The notes under the pieces are model-generated. The model was not told where the DNA came from, searched no databases, and worked only from the letters and a program-made list of their open reading frames with translations. Position numbers and translations under genes: made by a program. Below are positions 58,625-64,000 of a stretch of DNA of 64,000 nucleotides, in pieces; positions within the stretch are counted from its first letter, which is position 1; every line of letters begins with the position of its first letter. This DNA is from Mycolicibacterium sp. GTDB lineage: Bacteria > Actinomycetota > Actinomycetes > Mycobacteriales > Mycobacteriaceae. Where the stretch lies: NCBI GenBank assembly GCA_020637165.1, contig JACJWN010000004.1, positions 124,001 to 188,000 on the forward strand. Reading direction: 5' to 3'.

Positions 58625-60784
58625 TTACGGCCTGAACCCTAAAACGCCGCCGAACGAACCCAGAATGGTGAGACCAGCCTTGAGACTGACCTCGGCACCG
58701 GCCTTAACGAACTCAACGGCTGTCTCCACGGGATGGCTGACGGCATAGCTGAGCGTCTGACCGGGATCACTCCAGTCCGTGTCGACCACAAGACTGCCAA
58801 CATAGCCCCAGGTACTCACCGCGGCGCCAGCAGCGTACAGTAACAGCGACAGTGGGCTTTTGATTTTCACCGCCGACGCCATCACCCCTGCGCCAAACTC
58901 CTGGACGCCGTGGAGAAACAGTCTGGTCCAGTCTTGTTTGTAGCCGTATATGAGGCTGATCACGCCATTTGCCAAGTTAGAGACGCCCTTGAGGCCGATG
59001 GCGCCGGCGAGGGCTGCCGAATTTTTGACCAGATCCAAGTAGGCATCCGACGTCAGGATGTCGTTGAATTCCTTGATGGCCTGCAAGTCCGATGGGTAGG
59101 TCGGTATCGGACCCGAACCCGAACCCCCACCGCCGCCGGTGTCGCTGCCGCCGGTGTACCCGGTGTCGATCACCGAAACCGTGCCGTCGCCCTCGGTGGC
59201 GACATAGACCCTGCTGCCGCCAGGGCTGACCGCCACCGCTTTCGAGTTGTAACCGCCAAGCACGATCGGATCCCCGACAGTCGTGTTGGTGGCCGTGTCG
59301 ATCACCGACACGGTGTTGTCCCTGCCGACGACATAGACCCTGCCGCCGTCAGGGCTGACCGCCACCCCGTATGGCCCGAAGGGTGCAATGCCTACCGGGA
59401 TGGGATCCCCGACAGTCGTGTTGGTGGCCGTGTCGATCACCGACACGGTGCCGTCAACGGGCGTCGCACCCCCAAGCTCATACTCGCCGTTGTTGGCGAC
59501 ATAGACCCTGCCGCCGTCAGGGCTGACCGCCACCCCGTATGGCACAACGCCTACCGGGATGGGATCCCCGACAGTCGTGTTGGTGGCCGTGTCGATCACC
59601 GATACGGTGCCTAAAACTCCAGGAGTATGAGCGGCAGAGTTGGTGACGTACAGACGGCGGCCGTCAGGGCTGATCGCCACCCTGCCCGGCAGAACGCCTA
59701 CCGGGATGGGATCCCCGACAGTCGTGTTGGTGGCCGTGTCGATCACCGATACGGTGCCGTCGTAGGGGTTTGTGACATAGACCCGGCTGCCGTCAGGGCT
59801 GACCGCCAAGCCGGACGAGCCCGACGAGGGCACCTCAATGTCCCCGACAGGGGTGTTGGTGGTCGTGTCAATCACCCGCACCCCCTGGTAAGAACCCTGG
59901 GTGGCGTAGAGCCGACGGCCGTCAGGGCTGATGGCCAAACTACCAAACCCTCGCAGCGGGATGGGATCCCCGACGAGGGTATTGGTCGCCGTGTCGATCA
60001 TAGACACGGCGGGGTTCGGGTCGTTACCAGGCTCCCAGTCCGCAGTTGCGACGTATGCCCGGCTGCCATCAGGGCTGACCGCCAAGGAATTCGGTAGCGA
60101 GCGATCCCCCAAGGACACGGTGGCGATCACTGCGGGGCTGGTGGTTGCCGCAGTCGCAGCAGCCGATGTGGCTGCCCTCGCCGTGGTAGAGCTCCCCGAA
60201 ACTTGGCTATCCCATTCTCGTTGCGCGGAATTCGGAGCCGATGCTGATGTTTCCACCGGCGAAGCGGGGCCTGTGGCGGCCGCCTGGGCAGGTCTGAAAT
60301 CGGCTCGCAAGGGTCGACCCGCGGGCGACAATCCGGCAAGCGGCGCCGCGTTGATCGGCCTTGGGACGTTCATGGGCTCGGGCACCGCCGGCACCGTTGC
60401 GATGGTCGTTGAATCCGCCGACGGGGCCACGAACACCGACGACGCTGACGACGGCAGGGTCACACTGGCCGCCGATGATGCCGCCCGCCGCACGGCGCCC
60501 ACGGGACTGGCGGTGCGGCTGGCGCGGGGCCCCGCAGCACCTGCGCGTGACGCCGGCGAGGGGTTGCTTGCGCCGGTGGTGTGGCGCGCCGAAACCTTTT
60601 GGGCGCTGTCCGATCCGGTGTCGGCGGCGGCGACGCCCGCTCCGCTGGCCAGGGCCGCGCCGACGCCGAACGTCACCGCCCCGGCGCCCAACCAGACATA
60701 TCTCTCGGTCCGGCGGCCCTTGGCCCGGTGCCTCCCCCTCCCCTTCACGGACTTGGCATTCGACCGCGTTGATGCTCGATTCAT
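58625..60784 (-). CDS. Exported YVTN seven-bladed beta-propeller protein
   Basis: Protein of 719 residues. A basic N-terminus is followed by a signal/anchor segment at about 27-55 ('ERYVWLGAGAVTFGVGAAL'), of the kind seen in mycobacterial surface proteins, and a long Ala/Ser/Pro linker to ~215. Seven propeller blades at about 215-550 carry the repeated 'A(V/I)SPDG.R.YV' and 'SVIDTATNTTVGDPIPVG'. A Gly-rich hinge precedes a C-terminal helical domain of ~150 residues ('YLDLVKNSAALAGAIG'). It is probably cell-wall attached or secreted; binding or lactonase-like activity cannot be decided. Confidence 0.85.
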   Translation of the reverse strand: MNRASTRSNAKSVKGRGRHRAKGRRTERYVWLGAGAVTFGVGAALASGAGVAAADTGSDSAQKVSARHTTGASNPSPASRAGAAGPRASRTASPVGAVRRAASSAASVTLPSSASSVFVAPSADSTTIATVPAVPEPMNVPRPINAAPLAGLSPAGRPLRADFRPAQAAATGPASPVETSASAPNSAQREWDSQVSGSSTTARAATSAAATAATTSPAVIATVSLGDRSLPNSLAVSPDGSRAYVATADWEPGNDPNPAVSMIDTATNTLVGDPIPLRGFGSLAISPDGRRLYATQGSYQGVRVIDTTTNTPVGDIEVPSSGSSGLAVSPDGSRVYVTNPYDGTVSVIDTATNTTVGDPIPVGVLPGRVAISPDGRRLYVTNSAAHTPGVLGTVSVIDTATNTTVGDPIPVGVVPYGVAVSPDGGRVYVANNGEYELGGATPVDGTVSVIDTATNTTVGDPIPVGIAPFGPYGVAVSPDGGRVYVVGRDNTVSVIDTATNTTVGDPIVLGGYNSKAVAVSPGGSRVYVATEGDGTVSVIDTGYTGGSDTGGGGGSGSGPIPTYPSDLQAIKEFNDILTSDAYLDLVKNSAALAGAIGLKGVSNLANGVISLIYGYKQDWTRLFLHGVQEFGAGVMASAVKIKSPLSLLLYAAGAAVSTWGYVGSLVVDTDWSDPGQTLSYAVSHPVETAVEFVKAGAEVSLKAGLTILGSFGGVLGFRP
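59268..59760. repeat. DNA repeats encoding propeller blades
   Basis: A segment of about 48 bp beginning GGATCCCCGACAGTCGTG recurs at 59268, 59403, 59562 and 59709, spaced 135-159 bp apart, nearly unchanged. This implies recent blade duplication or gene conversion. More diverged copies flank it. Confidence 0.75.
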
Positions 60785-61842
60785 CTCGACCTCCCCTGCC
60801 TCTGGGAATCACGCGCTCACCTGTGCGGACATCGCCAGCGTTCGCCCAGTATGTGGAAATTAGACCACGCCGCTCGCCTGCAAAGGACCACCGGTGATCA
60901 CCCCGCTAGGAACCGCCCCGCCAGCAAATTCGCCACAGCGCAGCCCAACCCCCGATTGCCCCCGTCAGCGGGGCGAGATCCACCGAGCCCAACCGGTGAG
61001 CCACAAGCAGACTGATGGCTGTAGTGACCGGAACATTCTGTCGCACAATGGATACCGGGCACGTCGCTGCGCCGTTCGTCCGGCCGACCTCCCGCCGCGC
61101 CGGGCATAACCACGCCTATGGGACCAAAGTCACCACTTTGTCCGAACCGTACGGTCGTCTCAAAGAATCCGCAGCCTGACTACACGCACCCGCGTGCCGC
61201 CGGCGCGAGCCGCCCACCAGCACGTCGAAGGTCCCTGAGGCCAAGCGCTGCCCGCAGTGCGGCGTCTACGAGCTGTCACTGAGCGGCGTCTGCCCCGGCT
61301 GCGACGACAACTGAGGCGAAGCCACCCGGCCGAGGTTTCCCACCTTAGGATCCGCCCACGGGCGCGTCCCCTTCCGCGCCGACGCAGTGATCCGCGCCCG
61401 CCTGTCCACCACCTGGCCTCGGAAGGACAGGAACCTTCGGCGCTGGTGTCGTTGGCCGCTGAAATCGCTGCGGCGCATGGATATTCACCGAAAAGAAGTG
61501 ACCTTAGGCCCGTCATCCGTCTTACGGCTGGTTCGGCGACGCCGCCGAGGGGTCCGACTCTCGGCGCCGGGGTGGTTTGGCAAGACCGAAACACTCTGGG
61601 CAGCAGCGCTTTCGGGCCTCAATGGATCGCCAGCCGGTCAGGCCGCCGAGAGCCTCGGGGCAGGTGGTCGGGTGCGCGAAGACGGCAGCGGCCACCGAAA
61701 CCGGACCGCTCAGCGTTTGCTGCTGAGCGCCCTGGCCTATTTTCGCGAACTGGCTCTACCCGTTTGCTCTGGTCAGATGCTTGAATAACCGAACATCAGG
61801 ATGTTTTTCAGGACTTCCGACAACGGACTGGGAGGTGCGGCC
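60785..61842. other. Long intergenic stretch with decayed coding remnants
   Basis: Over 1 kb without an intact gene. It contains the divergent upstream regions of the two surface-protein genes and a zinc-ribbon fragment near 61200-61314. Longer open frames here (for example on the plus strand 61257-61784) are Arg-rich and show no family. Confidence 0.5.
61180..61314 (+). pseudogene. C-terminal fragment of a small zinc-ribbon protein
   Basis: In frame to the TGA at 61312-61314 the sequence reads 'KRCPQCGVYELSLSGVCPGCDDN', a two-CxxC ribbon of the type found in small phage or plasmid proteins. An upstream stop at 61177 and the lack of any ATG, GTG or TTG between show that only the end is left. 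Confidence 0.4.
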
Positions 61843-62068
61843 ATGGGTGCTGGACGGTACGTGGGTCGGGTCAGGGGCATTAGCCGTGGCCCTGGGAGTG
61901 GGTTTCAGGGGTGTCCTCGGCGGTGACGGTCGCCGTGGCGGATACCTCCAGCAGCCCAGGGTCGCCCTCGAACGAGGCCAGTAGGTCCGATGCCCGCCGC
62001 GCCGGGGCGCCGGCGCCCGCCGCCCCGCCCGGCCGGGCAGCCGGCCCGCGTCGTCGGCCGGCCGCGGG
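61843..62068 (+). pseudogene. Frameshifted N-terminus of the VCBS-repeat surface protein
   Basis: ATG 61843 reads 'MGAGRYVGRV', the start typical of a family of mycobacterial surface proteins. An extra A near 61872 moves the continuation 'GALAVALGVG' into a second frame, and near 61901 a further shift moves 'VSGVSSAVTVAVADTSSSPG' into a third. A last shift near 62035-62065 is needed to enter the long open frame. Read together these give an export signal; as it stands translation stops at once. Confidence 0.6.
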
Positions 62069-64000
62069 GTGGGCTCGCGCGGGGCAGCAGTGGCCCAGCC
62101 GCAACCGGCGGCCGCAGCGGCCAACGTCGAAGTATCGGTGCCCGCTGCGGTGCCGCCGCGGCAGCCCGGCCGCTCCGTGGGGCCGCGTCGCGCCGCGGCG
62201 GGACCGCTTTCCTCGATGGTCGAGTCCGATCCTGCAGTGGCGCTGCCCGGCCCGCAGGTCGGCGACACCGATGTGGGCCGTGTGGGGGTGGCCGCCGCGC
62301 TGACACCGCGGCCCGCGCCCGCGGCCATCGCCGCGTCGGTGGGCGAGGACGCGGCCGCGGCCGGTGCAGCGCCCGCCCCGGTCGCCGCGACGGTAACCGG
62401 GTCGGTGGCCGCCGCCCCGGGCGCCTCAGCGGTCAGCGCCCCGCAGTGGTCGGCGAGCCCGTTCGCGCCGCTGGTGCGGGCGGTGATCGGGCTGCTGCTG
62501 ACCCTTGGCGGCATGAACACCACCAACCCGCAGCCGAACAACCCGATCCAGCAGGTGCTGTACTCGCTGGCCAAAGGACTCAGCTCCGCCCTCGACCCGG
62601 CCCCACCGCCGGGCTCCCCCACCGTGGAGGCCGCCGACCCACTCAGCGGGACGGTGGCCGGCTCCCTGGGATTCCCCACCGGCGGAGGGTTGACCTTCAC
62701 CGCCACCGACCCCGCCCAGGGCAGCGTCGAGGTCACCACCGACGGCACCTTCACCTACACCCCCACCACCGAGGCCCGCCAGAACGCCGGCGCGGCGACC
62801 ACCGACACCTTCACCGCCACCGCGCACAACGGCCTGTCCACCAGCTCGGTGACCGTGACCGTGCCCGTCGACCCGGGCACCCCGATTGCCGGTACGGCGA
62901 CGGTCAACACCCCCGACCCCGACAGCGGGACCGTCACCGGCGCAGCGATCTTCAGCGACACCGCCGGACGCACCCTGACCTACAGCACCCCCGCCACCAG
63001 TAACAGCGGCGGAACTGTCAGCCTGAACAGCTCGACCGGGGTGTTCACCTACACCCCGACCGACACCCAACGCCAAAACGCCACCGACACCACCACCGAC
63101 ACCTTCACCGTCACCGCCACCAACGGGGTGCGCACGGCCACCGAAACCATCAGCGTGGCGGTGATACCGGGCGCTGCCGGGCCGCCGTCGGCGGATCCCG
63201 GCGCCCCCATTGCCGGCACCGCCACGATCGGCAGCGCTGACCCGGACACTGGGGTGGTCACCGGCGCCGCGGTGTTCACCAACACCGCCGGGCGCACCCT
63301 GACCTACAGCGGCCCGGCGGTCAGCATCGGCGGTGGGGCGGTCAGCCTCAACTCCTCCACCGGCGCGTTCACCTACACACCCACCGTGGATCAGCGCACG
63401 GCTGCCGGCACCTCAGCCACGCCGGTGACAGATGCGTTCACCATCACCGCCGCCACCGGCGTGTACACGGTGACTGAAACCGTGACCGTGCCTGTTTCCC
63501 CGCTCACGGTGGCCCCGCCCGCTGATCCGACCGCCCCGGTCGCGGGAAGCCCGATCGTCGGCAGTGCTGACCCGGTGACCGGGCTCGTCACAGGCGCAGC
63601 GGTATTCACCAACGTCGCCGGGCACACCCTGACCTATAGCAGCCCGGCGATCAGCACCGCCGGGGGTACGGTGACCATCGACGCATCTACCGGAGCATTC
63701 AGCTACACCCCCACCACCGCCCAGCAGTTGGCGGCGGGCACCGCGGCCACTCCGGTCAGCGACACCTTCATCATCACCGCGTCAACCGGGGTACACACGG
63801 TCGGCGAAACGGTCACCGTGCCGATCGCGCCGCTAACCGCGGCCCTCACCAGCCGCACCGCCCCCTCCGGCCCCGCCGCCGGTCCGTCAACAAGTGCCGA
63901 ACCTCTTGTCATTGATGGGGATTATTTGGCGGGGTTCGATCCGTCGACGGTTGTGTTGCCGGCCCTTGCCACTGCATACAGCCCCGACGGAACTCGGCGC
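62069..64000 (+). CDS. VCBS/cadherin-like repeat surface protein (3' end outside window)
   Basis: The frame is open from 61985 to the right edge with GTG 62069 as first start, giving at least 644 residues. An Ala/Pro-rich segment (about 1-150) leads to a helical patch 'FAPLVRAVIGLLLTLGGMNTT'. Four repeats of ~100 residues follow, each with 'G.VSLNSSTG.FTYTPT' and 'TDTFT(V/I)TA.NG', the VCBS/cadherin-like fold of large adhesins. The last visible part ('LATAYSPDGTRR') looks like the start of a YVTN propeller. The native start and signal peptide seem to be upstream and frameshifted, so the gene may be dead. Confidence 0.72.
   Translation, partial: MGSRGAAVAQPQPAAAAANVEVSVPAAVPPRQPGRSVGPRRAAAGPLSSMVESDPAVALPGPQVGDTDVGRVGVAAALTPRPAPAAIAASVGEDAAAAGAAPAPVAATVTGSVAAAPGASAVSAPQWSASPFAPLVRAVIGLLLTLGGMNTTNPQPNNPIQQVLYSLAKGLSSALDPAPPPGSPTVEAADPLSGTVAGSLGFPTGGGLTFTATDPAQGSVEVTTDGTFTYTPTTEARQNAGAATTDTFTATAHNGLSTSSVTVTVPVDPGTPIAGTATVNTPDPDSGTVTGAAIFSDTAGRTLTYSTPATSNSGGTVSLNSSTGVFTYTPTDTQRQNATDTTTDTFTVTATNGVRTATETISVAVIPGAAGPPSADPGAPIAGTATIGSADPDTGVVTGAAVFTNTAGRTLTYSGPAVSIGGGAVSLNSSTGAFTYTPTVDQRTAAGTSATPVTDAFTITAATGVYTVTETVTVPVSPLTVAPPADPTAPVAGSPIVGSADPVTGLVTGAAVFTNVAGHTLTYSSPAISTAGGTVTIDASTGAFSYTPTTAQQLAAGTAATPVSDTFIITASTGVHTVGETVTVPIAPLTAALTSRTAPSGPAAGPSTSAEPLVIDGDYLAGFDPSTVVLPALATAYSPDGTRR

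Noticed and set aside
59180-59960. CRISPR-like array
   Set aside because: The repeats are in-frame parts of propeller blades, spaced unevenly (135-159 bp) with conserved, not unique, spacers.
61990-63003. 337-codon plus-strand frame over the VCBS gene
   Set aside because: Arg/His-rich translation with no motifs; the VCBS repeats are read in another frame that stays open to the window edge.

Overview
The window is chromosomal DNA of a non-tuberculous, probably rapidly growing mycobacterium (Mycolicibacterium/Mycobacterium). The sequence is GC-rich with frequent GTG and TTG starts. From the left edge to about 45.3 kb the gene order follows the M. tuberculosis Rv3578-Rv3635 block as I recall it: arsB, an rRNA methyltransferase, cysS, ispF, ispD, carD, lpqE, radA, the Rv3587c protein, canB, mutY, the Rv3591c hydrolase, mhuD, lpqF, clpC1, lsr2, lysS, coaX, panD, panC, a DUF2520 protein, two membrane proteins, folK, folB, folP, folE, ftsH, ephA, lpqG, hpt, tilS, a DUF2342 protein, a dacB-type carboxypeptidase, ppa, and later the Rv3630, ppgS, Rv3632 and Rv3635 homologues. 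Names come from recalled family sequences and synteny; no database search was possible.

Layout. 0-12.7 kb: arsenite-type permease end, MEP-pathway and translation genes under CarD, DNA repair (radA, mutY), carbonic anhydrase, heme degradation (mhuD). 12.8-27.3 kb: a long minus-strand run with the ClpC1 unfoldase, Lsr2 nucleoid protein, LysRS, pantothenate/CoA genes (DUF2520-panC-panD-coaX), folate genes (folE-folP-folB-folK) and FtsH. 27.4-35.4 kb: ephA, lpqG, purine salvage (hpt), tilS, cell-wall carboxypeptidase, ppa, an isolated uraD and a terC. 35.6-43.2 kb: the most interesting unit, five close-packed plus-strand genes. They are a Pls-type single-module NRPS with three membrane/left-handed beta-helix repeats, an M1 zinc aminopeptidase, a MOP-type flippase (Rv3630), and the pair that makes and supports polyprenyl-phosphate-GalNAc (PpgS and a DUF2304 protein). 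43.2-45.8 kb: a galE1 gene reduced by internal deletion, a large membrane protein and a hypothetical gene.

From about 46 kb the window becomes accessory. 46.8-57.5 kb holds a signalling island: three paralogous hybrid histidine kinases with different sensor ends (eight-helix membrane + PAS, short multi-helix membrane, CHASE) and a 1033-residue receiver-PAS-SpoIIE phosphatase coupled to the second kinase. 57.8-58.1 kb is an integration scar: the last codons of a tyrosine recombinase and a 39-bp copy of the 3' end of a tRNA-Thr gene. Beyond it are two large cell-surface-type genes, a seven-bladed YVTN propeller protein and a VCBS-repeat protein that runs off the right edge and whose N-terminal coding part is frameshifted.

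Notable departures from the expected mycobacterial order: disA is missing between radA and the Rv3587c gene; the espACD and esxVW/PE32/PPE65 regions that flank ephA in M. tuberculosis are absent; an extra methyltransferase follows mutY; and the NRPS/M1 pair sits directly in front of the Rv3630-Rv3632 cell-envelope genes.
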